This document shows, one piece after another, positions 51,115 to 59,678 of a DNA stretch of 64,000 nt. The position numbers were made by a program, and so were the translations under genes. Within the stretch, counting starts at the first letter, position 1. Every line of letters starts with the position of its first letter. The notes beneath the pieces are model-generated. The model was not told where the DNA came from and ran no database searches. It saw only the letters and a program-made list of their open reading frames with translations. This DNA comes from Aquabacterium sp. J223 (lineage in GTDB: Bacteria > Pseudomonadota > Gammaproteobacteria > Burkholderiales > Burkholderiaceae_C): positions 930,001 through 994,000 of the forward strand of contig NZ_CP088297.1 of assembly GCF_024666615.1 (NCBI RefSeq), read 5' to 3'.

Positions 51115-53139
51115 CTAGGTGATGTCGGCGCGCTCGATGGCGTACGGATCGGCGATGACCATGCCGCTGTCTTCGCCGAGCAGGACGCCGTCCTCGTCGG
51201 CGACGGCTTCGATCGCGCCACCGATCGAGGCTCCGCCTGGCCGAGGGCCGACCATGAAATCGAGGATGCCTTCGGCGACTTGGCCGGGCTCTCCGTCGGC
51301 GAGTGCGGGCAGCCGGCTCATGTCGTAGGCCAGTTGCTCGTAGTCCAGGCCATCGCCGACGCCGAACTCGTCGTCGGCGTAGCGCCAGCGCTCCTGCACG
51401 CGGGCCAGGTGAAGGTCCATGTTCATGCGCGGGACCGAAGGCGCTGGCAGCAGGCGCGACGTGAAGTCCTTGTCGCGGTAGTAGCGGATCTTCTCGCCGA
51501 GGATCGGCTTGCAGTTCTCGAAGATCACCACCAGGCGCTCGCTGCCGAGTTCCTTGAACTCCTGCGGCAGCAGCAGCGCGCGGCGCTGTTCGCTTTCGTT
51601 GCGGCTGACGGTGCTCGACCCATGGCCGCTGAACGACCGGCTGCGCCCGCGCGAGGTGGCGCGCTCGGTGAAGTGGCCGAGCATGGCGCTGTACTCGTCG
51701 GCATCGCGCTGTTCGCGCGGCGCATAGAGGATCTGCAGACCGTGGTTGGTGGCAAAGGTGCGGGCTTCCTTGTCGCCGTAAACCGCATCGAGCTGCGACA
51801 TGGCCTGCACCACGGTCAGCAGGCGCAGGTTGTAGCCGGCCAGGAAGGCAGCAGCGGTGGTGATCACGCCCACGCGGCCCATCGCCGTGAACTCGTCGTT
51901 GACCAGCAGGCACTGCACCTTCAGCGTTGGGTCCTGCTCGGGAATGGCCTGCGTGTTGAGGCTGACGAGCTGCGAGAAGAACAGGTTCAGCAGTGGCCGG
52001 GCGTTGGCCAGCCGGTTCGGCGGAATCCGCACGTAGACCGACATGCGGCGGCGGCGCACGTCCTCGAGCCGGAAGTCATCGGCGCTGGTCGCCGCATCCA
52101 CCACCGCATCCGCAAAGATCGTTAGCGGCGCATTGAAGGTGGCGACCACGCTGGACAACGTGTTATCCGAGTTCGACAGCAGGCGCTGCAGGGCATCCGC
52201 GCACTCGTCCGAGAGAGGATTGCCTTCCTCGCGACGCTGCTTGATCAGGCCGGTCAGGTGATCCTTCAGTGACCGGCCCTTGCCCGAGGATTGGCGCAGC
52301 ATCTCACCGATGGTGCGGGGAAGGGACGGGGTTTCGAGGAGGACGAGGCCCAGGCCCAGGAACAGGTTGCGCGCCTGGTCGTTGAAGAAGGCCTCCGACG
52401 AGGTGCCGCCGCCATCGTTGGGGAAGAAGACCTGGCCGACGGTGAGCAGGTCGCCCACGCGGTGCAGCGGGCTGGAGCGAACGGCGGTCAGTGGGTTCCA
52501 GCGGTGGCTGCGCGCATCCTCGTCGAAGGGCGAGAAGGCGTAGACCGCCTGGCCGTGAGCCGCGCGGTAGCCTGCCGTGATGTCGTAGTTCTCGCCCTTG
52601 ATGTCGAGCACCACGACCGAGTCGGGCCAGTTCAGAAGGTTCGGGATCACGACCCCAACCCCTTTGCCGCTGCGTGTGGGCGCCGACAGCATCACCGAGA
52701 GCTGGCCCGGCAGCGAGAGGAACCTGCCCCGGTGGCGACCGATGAGGATGCCCGGCTGCTCGTCGCCGCTGGTTAGTCCCGCGCGATCGACTTCGGCTGA
52801 GCTGGCGAAGCGGGCATCGCCATGCAGTGCCCGCCGCGGCCGCGCGGCGGCGACGAGGCCGGCCGGCAGCAGGACCAGCAGGCCGATCGCCGAGATGCCG
52901 ATTGCCAACTGCAGCTTCTTGCGCAGCTGGGTGTCGTATGCGTACAGGGCCCAATAGTGGACGATGCTGGTGAACTGCGCCTGCTTCGGGTTCGCCTTGT
53001 TCAGCACCAGGAACAGAACGCCGGCCAGGTAGACCGCTGCGCAGGCCAGCGCCGCGTAGCCGAGGACGGCGAAGGCGACGGCCGCGACCTTGCGGCTCAT
53101 CGGCCACGCCGAGAACGGCAGGGCTGCGACGCCGCTCAT
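51115..53139 (-). CDS. virD4: Type IV coupling protein VirD4/TraG
   Basis: The 674-residue protein has two N-terminal membrane segments (residues about 20-47 and 78-98). Walker A APTRSGKG is at 153-160, then VVVLDIKGENYD (Walker B-like) and LLVNDEFTAMGR. It recruits the relaxase-DNA complex to the channel. The ATG at 53139 overlaps the virB11 stop. A TTG upstream is less likely. Confidence 0.93.
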   Translation of the reverse strand: MSGVAALPFSAWPMSRKVAAVAFAVLGYAALACAAVYLAGVLFLVLNKANPKQAQFTSIVHYWALYAYDTQLRKKLQLAIGISAIGLLVLLPAGLVAAARPRRALHGDARFASSAEVDRAGLTSGDEQPGILIGRHRGRFLSLPGQLSVMLSAPTRSGKGVGVVIPNLLNWPDSVVVLDIKGENYDITAGYRAAHGQAVYAFSPFDEDARSHRWNPLTAVRSSPLHRVGDLLTVGQVFFPNDGGGTSSEAFFNDQARNLFLGLGLVLLETPSLPRTIGEMLRQSSGKGRSLKDHLTGLIKQRREEGNPLSDECADALQRLLSNSDNTLSSVVATFNAPLTIFADAVVDAATSADDFRLEDVRRRRMSVYVRIPPNRLANARPLLNLFFSQLVSLNTQAIPEQDPTLKVQCLLVNDEFTAMGRVGVITTAAAFLAGYNLRLLTVVQAMSQLDAVYGDKEARTFATNHGLQILYAPREQRDADEYSAMLGHFTERATSRGRSRSFSGHGSSTVSRNESEQRRALLLPQEFKELGSERLVVIFENCKPILGEKIRYYRDKDFTSRLLPAPSVPRMNMDLHLARVQERWRYADDEFGVGDGLDYEQLAYDMSRLPALADGEPGQVAEGILDFMVGPRPGGASIGGAIEAVADEDGVLLGEDSGMVIADPYAIERADIT

Positions 53140-54230
53140 GTCGCTGCTGCCTGTTGATCCCAACGCCCGAGCCTTTGGCGACGGGGCTCGTAGAGGATTT
53201 CGGAGATGAAGCGCCCGCGCTCGTCACGATCGAATTGCACAATAACGTCGACCACGACACTCAGCAGCCACTTGATTTCGTCCATGCGCAGGCCACCGCC
53301 GGCGCCGGTCTCGCGGATCATCAGCGACATCTGCTCGAAGGCCAGCGCACAGCTGCCCGCGTGAACGCTCGTGATACTGCCGGGATGGCCCGAGGCCGCG
53401 AGGCGCACGAAGTAGAAGCACTCGTCGCCGCGCACCTCGGCCAGGAAGATGCGATCGGGTTTCATGCGCAGGCAGGCTTCGAGCAGCGACTTGGCCGTCA
53501 CGCGGGCCGTTCCCTGGGCGTCCTTGCTGTAGAACAGGTGGACCACGTTCGGGTGGTTGGGCAGCGTCAGCTCGGCCGTGTCCTGGATCGTGATGAGGCG
53601 CTCGTGCTTCGGCACTTCCTCGACCAGGCCCTTCATGAACGTGGTCTTGCCCGACCCGGTCTTGCCGCTGACTACGATGGTCTGGTGCTTACGCACCGCC
53701 AGGCGCAGAAACTCGGCATAGCGGCCGGCGTCCTTCAGGTCTACCAGTTCGCGCTCGAAGGGCAGCAGTTCCGCGTTCGGGGTGCGCGTCACCGTGGCAG
53801 TGCGTTCGAACAGGCCCTCGCGCTCGAAGTCATCGAGCCGCTTGATCAGATGCGATGGCTTGCGCACCGTGATCGACACCGTACCGCGCGGCACCGCTGG
53901 CGGGATGACGAACTGGATGCGCTCGCCGCTGGGCAGCGTGGCCGAGAGCAGTGGCCGTTCCTGGTTGACCTGCTGGTCGCAGAAGGTGGCCACCGCGGTC
54001 GCCAGCGACAGGCAGCGCTCCTGCGTCATCTCCGGCGCCGGAACGGTCTGCCAGCCGCGCACCGTCTCGACGAGCAGTTCGCCGGGCCGATTGACGCAGA
54101 CTTCGAGCACACCGGGCGCATCGAGCTGATCGCGCAGCGGGCGCAGGAACTCGACGACCGAAGTGGCGTCGCCGCACCAGCCCCCATCCAGGTTCACCAG
54201 GTCCTCGTGCTCGCAGGCGTGCAGGTTCAT
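53136..54230 (-). CDS. virB11: T4SS ATPase VirB11
   Basis: The 364-residue hexameric traffic ATPase has Walker A GKTGSGKTT (residues 189-197), an Asp box ITIQDTAELTL, Walker B ACLRMKPDRIFLAEVRGDE and the His box SVHAG. Located at the inner face of the channel. Overlaps virB10 and virD4 with ATGA. Confidence 0.94.
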   Translation of the reverse strand: MNLHACEHEDLVNLDGGWCGDATSVVEFLRPLRDQLDAPGVLEVCVNRPGELLVETVRGWQTVPAPEMTQERCLSLATAVATFCDQQVNQERPLLSATLPSGERIQFVIPPAVPRGTVSITVRKPSHLIKRLDDFEREGLFERTATVTRTPNAELLPFERELVDLKDAGRYAEFLRLAVRKHQTIVVSGKTGSGKTTFMKGLVEEVPKHERLITIQDTAELTLPNHPNVVHLFYSKDAQGTARVTAKSLLEACLRMKPDRIFLAEVRGDECFYFVRLAASGHPGSITSVHAGSCALAFEQMSLMIRETGAGGGLRMDEIKWLLSVVVDVIVQFDRDERGRFISEILYEPRRQRLGRWDQQAAAT

Positions 54231-55681
54231 TGCGTGCCCTCGCGAGCCGGCGCGCTGGCCGTGGGCTTCAGTTCGTAGACCGACGAGAAGTCCACGTCGC
54301 GGGCGACATAGATGCCGACGATGCCGCCCTGGTTCTGGTAGATCAGCGGCGGGATGTTGATCGTGCTGTCGAGCACCTTCTCGGCCAGCTTGCTGGTGTT
54401 GGCCGTGGTAGATGGCAGCACGATGGTGTCGGCCTGCCTGTCGCTGGCCTGGTTCTGGATGACCAGCTTCACCGAGTCGTCGATCAGCGACAGCAGCATC
54501 GCCGCGCCGATGCGCTCGCCCCAGCGGTTGTCCACGTAGCCGTCGATGCCGGACTCGCCAAGCTGGCCGGTGCCGGGCGAGTCGATGTCCACCGTGACGC
54601 CCAGCGGCGTGCGGATGCGGGTCCAGAGCACGGGAATGCGGACGGTGCCGGGCCGGACCGAGGCGATCCGATACTCGCCGTCGAGGTGCGAGCCGCGCTC
54701 GATGAGCAGTACGCGGCCGTCGTCGCTGAAGACGTTGCGCTGCACCTGGCAGCCGACGAGGCCCGAGGTGGCGCTGATGACCTTGGTCTTCAGCGCGCAG
54801 GTGAACGCCGTGCCCTTGGGCAGCGTGAGGCTGCGGTTGCCAAGCATCGAGGCCGCCACCTTCGGGGTGGAGGACCCCTGAAGCTGGCCCCCGAACAGGC
54901 CCCCTCCGGCGGCGGGAGTTCCGACGGGTGGGGTGCCCGCGGCCGGGGGCCCACCAAGAAGCGCCCCCGATGGCATCTGCCCGGTGGCCTGGCCCGTGGC
55001 CAGCGCCGCGGTCCTGGTGAGGTTGTCGAGCAGGCCCTGGAGCTGGCGCTGATAGCCCTGCAGGTTGCGGGAGGTTGCGGCGAGCGGATCGTTCGCGTCG
55101 GCGGGCTCGGCCGCCGTCGGGCCCTCGTCAGGCGGTGCACCAGCATCCATCCTTCGGGTGGACGCTACTTGCGGAGGGAGTGCCTCCGGCCGGGTGGTGA
55201 CCAGCAAGACGGGGGCATCCTCCGGCGGGACCACCTTCGGGCCACCCGGTGCGGGTGCCGCCGATCCGGTGCGCCGCACCCCGATGGGCTCGGCCAGCTC
55301 CTCGCTCGTAGGCGTCAGGGCGGGGATGCGCGGCGCGGTCGCCACTGCGGCGCTGGCGGTCGAGGCGGGTGGCATCTCGATCCTGCGGGGCTCGGCCGTG
55401 GCGGCGGTGGGCCTGTCCCGGACCAGCTTCGACTCGGCCTCGTCGGCCTTCTTGCCGCTGGCAGAGAAGCGCTGGATGGTGACGGCGGCCACCGCGACCA
55501 GGGAGCCGACGAGCAGCGCCACGGCCAGCAGCCCCTTCTTCGACATCGAAGCGCGCTGCCGGGCAGCGACATCGGGAATGCCGGGCTCGCCGGGCAGGGG
55601 CGAGATGCCACTGCCGTCGGGCTCGATCTCGGCGCCCAGGTTTGGATCGCGGTCCCGCGGATGGTTCGGGTCGTGCGTCAT
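54227..55681 (-). CDS. virB10: T4SS core protein VirB10/TrbI
   Basis: The 484-residue protein spans both membranes: one inner-membrane segment (residues about 50-69), a long proline-rich periplasmic part and a C-terminal beta domain. In that domain NRSLTLPKGTAFTCALKT, LLIERGSHLDGEY and VDIDSPGTGQLG are diagnostic. It forms the outer-membrane core with VirB9 and senses ATP use. Confidence 0.94.
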   Translation of the reverse strand: MTHDPNHPRDRDPNLGAEIEPDGSGISPLPGEPGIPDVAARQRASMSKKGLLAVALLVGSLVAVAAVTIQRFSASGKKADEAESKLVRDRPTAATAEPRRIEMPPASTASAAVATAPRIPALTPTSEELAEPIGVRRTGSAAPAPGGPKVVPPEDAPVLLVTTRPEALPPQVASTRRMDAGAPPDEGPTAAEPADANDPLAATSRNLQGYQRQLQGLLDNLTRTAALATGQATGQMPSGALLGGPPAAGTPPVGTPAAGGGLFGGQLQGSSTPKVAASMLGNRSLTLPKGTAFTCALKTKVISATSGLVGCQVQRNVFSDDGRVLLIERGSHLDGEYRIASVRPGTVRIPVLWTRIRTPLGVTVDIDSPGTGQLGESGIDGYVDNRWGERIGAAMLLSLIDDSVKLVIQNQASDRQADTIVLPSTTANTSKLAEKVLDSTINIPPLIYQNQGGIVGIYVARDVDFSSVYELKPTASAPAREGTQ

Positions 55682-56598
55682 GGTGCCGCTCCCTTGCGCG
55701 CTTCGGAAGGCGCGTTGCTGCCACTGACGTCGGCCTTCAGGACGCGCTGCACGCCTGGCACCGTGGTGCCATCACCTGGTGGCCTGCCGTCGAGATCGAA
55801 GGCTTCGTTCCACAGGCCGACGACGGCCGAGCCGGCCCGAAGCATCAGCCGCCGGCTGACGCGATCGACCACCAACAGGTCGTCCTCCATGCGGGCGTTG
55901 ACCAGCGTCTCGGTGGCGTCGCCCAGGACATGGAACACGGCCGGTACCTCGCGGTTGCCCGGGAAGCGCAGATAGGTGAATCGGCCGTCGTCGTAGACCA
56001 GAGTCGGCACGATGTCCTGCGAGCCGGCACCCTCGGCGATCGAGTACTGGGTGTTCATCACCTGTGGCTTGGCTTGCAGGCGCTCGGCGACGACCTGGTG
56101 CGGTGACGGGGGTGACGGGACGACAGGCATCGCCACCAGTGGTGCCGCGTCGCGCAGCGCGAGGCGCGCCGGAGGTGCTACTGGGGCCGGTGCTTTCACG
56201 ACGAGCCGGTAGACCGGCGGCTTCGGGTCGCCGTCTGCCAGAACGACGAAGCGGAAGCTGTGCGTTCGGCGGTCGGTTACCACGGCCAGGGTGTTCGCGG
56301 CGCTGGCCGAGCTCTTGGCCTTGACGAACAGGTTCCGGCCTCCCGGCTGGGCCGCGATGCACCACGCGGCATCGGCCTTCGTGCAGTCGCCACCCAGGCC
56401 GGCTGCGACCTCGGTGATCGCCTCGTCGGCATCGAGCACGACCAGCGTCACGACGCCGCGCTTGACCGGGACGGTGACGACAGAGCGCGGGTCGTAGACC
56501 ACCTCGCGCAGACGCGGATCCGCAGGCTCCGCAGCGACCGCCGTGGAGCTGCATGCCGCGACACAGGCCAGGGAGGCCAGCCGGGCGCGCGACTTCAT
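55678..56598 (-). CDS. virB9: T4SS core protein VirB9
   Basis: The 306-residue periplasmic protein starts with a signal peptide (ending VAAEPA near residue 25). It has the VirB9 pattern DPRLREVVYDPRSVVTVPV, HSFRFVVL and, near the C-terminus, TYLRFPGNREVPAVF. Partner of VirB10. The stop/start overlap on both sides indicates one operon. Confidence 0.93.
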   Translation of the reverse strand: MKSRARLASLACVAACSSTAVAAEPADPRLREVVYDPRSVVTVPVKRGVVTLVVLDADEAITEVAAGLGGDCTKADAAWCIAAQPGGRNLFVKAKSSASAANTLAVVTDRRTHSFRFVVLADGDPKPPVYRLVVKAPAPVAPPARLALRDAAPLVAMPVVPSPPSPHQVVAERLQAKPQVMNTQYSIAEGAGSQDIVPTLVYDDGRFTYLRFPGNREVPAVFHVLGDATETLVNARMEDDLLVVDRVSRRLMLRAGSAVVGLWNEAFDLDGRPPGDGTTVPGVQRVLKADVSGSNAPSEARKGAAP

Positions 56599-57368
56599 GG
56601 CTTGGCCCCCGGTGCGGCGGTGTTGATCTCCGGATCGGACCGGTAGGCGGTGACGACGAAGCCGAACGGGTTCTCGAGCCGGTCGCGCTCCTTGGCCAGC
56701 ACCTTGGGCTGGTACTCGTAGACGACGCTGGCCACGTGCCGCGTGGTGACCTCGGGCAGGTTGCGGTCCGTCAGGCGGACCACCTTGTCGTAGGTGACCG
56801 TGGCCTCGCCCTGGTTGCCAGGGCGGCCGGAAGCAGCCAGGCGCACGCCGATGACGTTGATGCGCCAGTCTTCGGCGGCGCCGATCCTCTTCTGGAGCGC
56901 GCCATCACCCTCGAACTGACGGTTGTAGTCGGCGAACACGGCCGGCACCGCCATGCGCGCCACCTGATCGAAATCGCGCTGCAGGAACATCCAGCTGTAG
57001 CCCTCGCGTGCCCGCACGAACGTGGCGAGGTTGTGCTTGTCCAGTGCCTCCATTGGCGGGATGGTCTCGACGGAGAGCCGCTGCTGGACCGTGGCCTCGC
57101 CGGTGACCCGGTCGACCACGATGGGAACCTCCACCACGCGGCGAAGCGGACCCTGGACGAACACCGCGGCGATGCCGATCAGGCCCAGCACCAGGCCGGC
57201 GATGGCGACCCACCACGCCCGACGTTCCGAGCGTTCGAGCATCAGCGCGCGGTCGACTTCCCAAGCGCGATTGGCTTCGATCGCCGTCGTTTCGGGCTCG
57301 GTCTGCGCTCGGTCTCTCAAGCGTTCAGGCAATGCAGCGGCTCTTCCTGGCGTCAGGACGGCACTCAT
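56595..57368 (-). CDS. virB8: T4SS inner-membrane protein VirB8
   Basis: The 257-residue protein has a cytoplasmic N-terminus, one membrane segment (residues about 51-70) and a periplasmic NTF2-like domain. SWMFLQRDFDQVARMAVP and ATVTYDKVVRL are typical. It nucleates T4SS assembly. Confidence 0.92.
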   Translation of the reverse strand: MSAVLTPGRAAALPERLRDRAQTEPETTAIEANRAWEVDRALMLERSERRAWWVAIAGLVLGLIGIAAVFVQGPLRRVVEVPIVVDRVTGEATVQQRLSVETIPPMEALDKHNLATFVRAREGYSWMFLQRDFDQVARMAVPAVFADYNRQFEGDGALQKRIGAAEDWRINVIGVRLAASGRPGNQGEATVTYDKVVRLTDRNLPEVTTRHVASVVYEYQPKVLAKERDRLENPFGFVVTAYRSDPEINTAAPGAKP

Positions 57369-57424
57369 GGGGACCTCCGTGGGACTGCGTCGGTGGCCCG
57401 GCGCAGCGATTCAGGGAACGGGCG

Positions 57425-58120
57425 TCAGGGCAGGTAGTCGGCCACCTTCCCCGTGCGGGTGAGCATCTGGTACTGGCGCTCGCGCTCCCGCGATCGGGCG
57501 ATGCGCTCCTCGCTGTCAGCCATGCCCTGCAGCATCTGCAACTGGGACATCTCGTGGGCCAGCAGCGCGTTCTCTGCGCCGATACGGGCCTGGACCTCTT
57601 GCACCGCCTTCTGGTCGGTGGTGGCGTTGATCTGGCCCATCAGAGACTGGATCTGCGAGAGGCGCCCCGCAGCCGACTTCATCGCGTCCTGCAGTAGGCC
57701 CTTCTGCTGGTACGGCTGCGCCAGCGCCGCTTGGCAACTGGTGCGAGCGTCGCCGCCGAGGTCCATGCAGTTGTAGACCATGCCCGCGTCGCGCAGCGCC
57801 TTGGCTGTGGCGTTCAGGCCGGAGTAGCCTGTGGTGTTGATCGCGTTGAGGTAGGTGTACGCCTCGGCCGGCACGTAGTTCCGCAGCATCAGGTTGTTGA
57901 AGACGTTGCCGAGGTTACGGGTGCCGTTGATGCTGTTGAGCTGGTTCTGCAGCTGGGTGATCTGCTGGACCTGGTTGTTGATCTCGGTGATGTCGTTCAG
58001 CACCTGCTGGACGGTCTGGATCAGGTTCGCGACATCAATAACTGGGATGCCCTGCGCACGGGCGTCGCTCGCGCCGAAGGCGATGAGGACGGCGGCAGCG
58101 ACCTTGAGACGTGTGTGCAT
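57425..58120 (-). CDS. virB5: T4SS minor pilus protein VirB5
   Basis: The 231-residue secreted protein has a signal peptide (ending ARAQG), a PVIDVANLIQTVQQVLN helix and a long helical, glutamine-rich body, as VirB5/TrbJ. VirB5 caps the pilus. Here it comes after virB6 instead of between virB4 and virB6. Confidence 0.88.
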   Translation of the reverse strand: MHTRLKVAAAVLIAFGASDARAQGIPVIDVANLIQTVQQVLNDITEINNQVQQITQLQNQLNSINGTRNLGNVFNNLMLRNYVPAEAYTYLNAINTTGYSGLNATAKALRDAGMVYNCMDLGGDARTSCQAALAQPYQQKGLLQDAMKSAAGRLSQIQSLMGQINATTDQKAVQEVQARIGAENALLAHEMSQLQMLQGMADSEERIARSRERERQYQMLTRTGKVADYLP

Positions 58121-58156
58121 GTTGACGCTCCTGTTCTGATTGACGCTGGTTGACGT

Positions 58157-59257
58157 TCACGCCCGGCCGCGCAGCGCGGCGAGCTTGTAGGCGGCGGTGC
58201 GCACCGCGCCGTATCCCTGGCGGACCACGGCGCCGGCTCCGGTGGCAACGGCGCCCGCGGCGCGACCGGTCGCGACCGCGGCAGCCCCGGTGGCCTGGCC
58301 CGCCGCATAGGGCAGGCCGGCACCGGCCCGGACGACGCCACCGGCCGCGCCTGCGGCGCTGGCGCTGCGCGCGGAGGAGGCCGAGCGCAGGCCCGAGACC
58401 ATCATCGCGTTCTGGATCATCTGGATGCCCTGCTGGACCGCAGCGCCGCCAGTGAGTGCGGAGGCGAGGCTTGGCGCCTGAAAGCAGATGATGGCCATGA
58501 GGATCATGACGACGCAGTACTTCAGGCTCTCGCCGACGACGTTGAAGGTCGGGCCGAGGAAGCCGCCTTGGTCCTGGATCGCCTGGACCAGTGCATCACC
58601 CATGTATGCGCTCAGGCCGAGCGCGAAGAACGCAAACCACGCCAGCACGACAGCGTTCAGGATCATCGACAGCCAGCTGTCGAAGAACCGAGCGGTGGGT
58701 CGCCAAGCCAGGCAGAGAACGAACAGCGGGCCGACGGCGATCACGAACGTCAAGAACACCTTGGCAAGGGTGACGACGAACAACGCGATGCACAGGAAGA
58801 TCACGTTTCCGATGGCCGTGATGACCGCCGCGAAGACGAGGTCGAGACGCATGATCCCAGCCTCCTTCAGCAGGTCAAGAACGAGCTGGCCAGCCTTGTC
58901 GTTGAAGGCATCCAGGATGGCGTACGGCGTCGCAATCGTCGCCGGATTCGCGGCCGCGGGCAGGAAGGTCGAAGCGACGCCAGTTGCAAGCGCATTCGCC
59001 GTGTCTGAGACGTTGCTGATATAGAAGCCCGATTGCAGCGCAAAGGCCAACACAAGGCCGATCTTGAAGACCTTCCACATGAAGATTGGCAACGTCTCCG
59101 AGACCTCATTGCGCAGCACCGCCCATCCGTACAGCGCCACCCAGAGCGTCATCGCGGTCAGCGCGATGGGGGCGATGCTCGCCATCAACGCGGTGACGAC
59201 ACTGAGCACGTAGGTGTTCAGCACACCGTCGAACTGAGAGCCAACCCAGGAGAACAT
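58157..59257 (-). CDS. virB6: T4SS polytopic membrane protein VirB6/TrbL
   Basis: The 366-residue protein has several membrane segments (clear ones near residues 20-45, 60-80, 140-170, 180-215 and 240-262). A glycine/alanine-rich C-terminal tail follows from about residue 295. These are typical of VirB6, which forms part of the inner-membrane channel. Confidence 0.9.
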   Translation of the reverse strand: MFSWVGSQFDGVLNTYVLSVVTALMASIAPIALTAMTLWVALYGWAVLRNEVSETLPIFMWKVFKIGLVLAFALQSGFYISNVSDTANALATGVASTFLPAAANPATIATPYAILDAFNDKAGQLVLDLLKEAGIMRLDLVFAAVITAIGNVIFLCIALFVVTLAKVFLTFVIAVGPLFVLCLAWRPTARFFDSWLSMILNAVVLAWFAFFALGLSAYMGDALVQAIQDQGGFLGPTFNVVGESLKYCVVMILMAIICFQAPSLASALTGGAAVQQGIQMIQNAMMVSGLRSASSARSASAAGAAGGVVRAGAGLPYAAGQATGAAAVATGRAAGAVATGAGAVVRQGYGAVRTAAYKLAALRGRA

Positions 59258-59270
59258 TGCGTCGCCTCGA

Positions 59271-59678
59271 TCACTGGATGGCGCTGTACGGCAGCGCCTT
59301 CGTGCTCACGCACTTGCTGCCGATCTCGGGCAACTGACACTGCATCCACTGACCTCGCGTCTTGACGATCCACAGCCGCGGCCGCTTCTCGGTGCCGAAG
59401 GTCGACGGGCGGCAGGTCTCAGGACGCGCGTAAATCTCTGTGCACTCGCGAAGGCCATCCCGGGTCTCGACCATCCGCCAACCGCTGGCTGTACAAGCCG
59501 GCTTGTCTGCGGCGCAGGGCGTACCGAGCGTCGCGGCGGGCAATGGCGGTGTCTCCACCTTCTTGATCCCGTCCGGCAACACCTTGACGGCCTCGTTGCC
59601 CTTGACGAACTGGGCGCTGGCGGAAGTGGCGGCGAGTGCCAGTGCGCCCAGCGCGAGGAGATGACGAACAGCATTCAT
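59271..59678 (-). CDS. Secreted cysteine-rich protein of the T4SS operon
   Basis: The 135-residue protein has a signal peptide (ending ASAQF) and a mature part with seven cysteines (GTPCAADKPACTASG, RECTEIYARPETC, MQCQLPEIGSKC). Disulfides in the periplasm are likely. It replaces virB5 in the usual position between virB4 and virB6. I do not recognise the family. Start overlaps the virB4 stop and AGGAGAG precedes it. Confidence 0.75.
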   Translation of the reverse strand: MNAVRHLLALGALALAATSASAQFVKGNEAVKVLPDGIKKVETPPLPAATLGTPCAADKPACTASGWRMVETRDGLRECTEIYARPETCRPSTFGTEKRPRLWIVKTRGQWMQCQLPEIGSKCVSTKALPYSAIQ

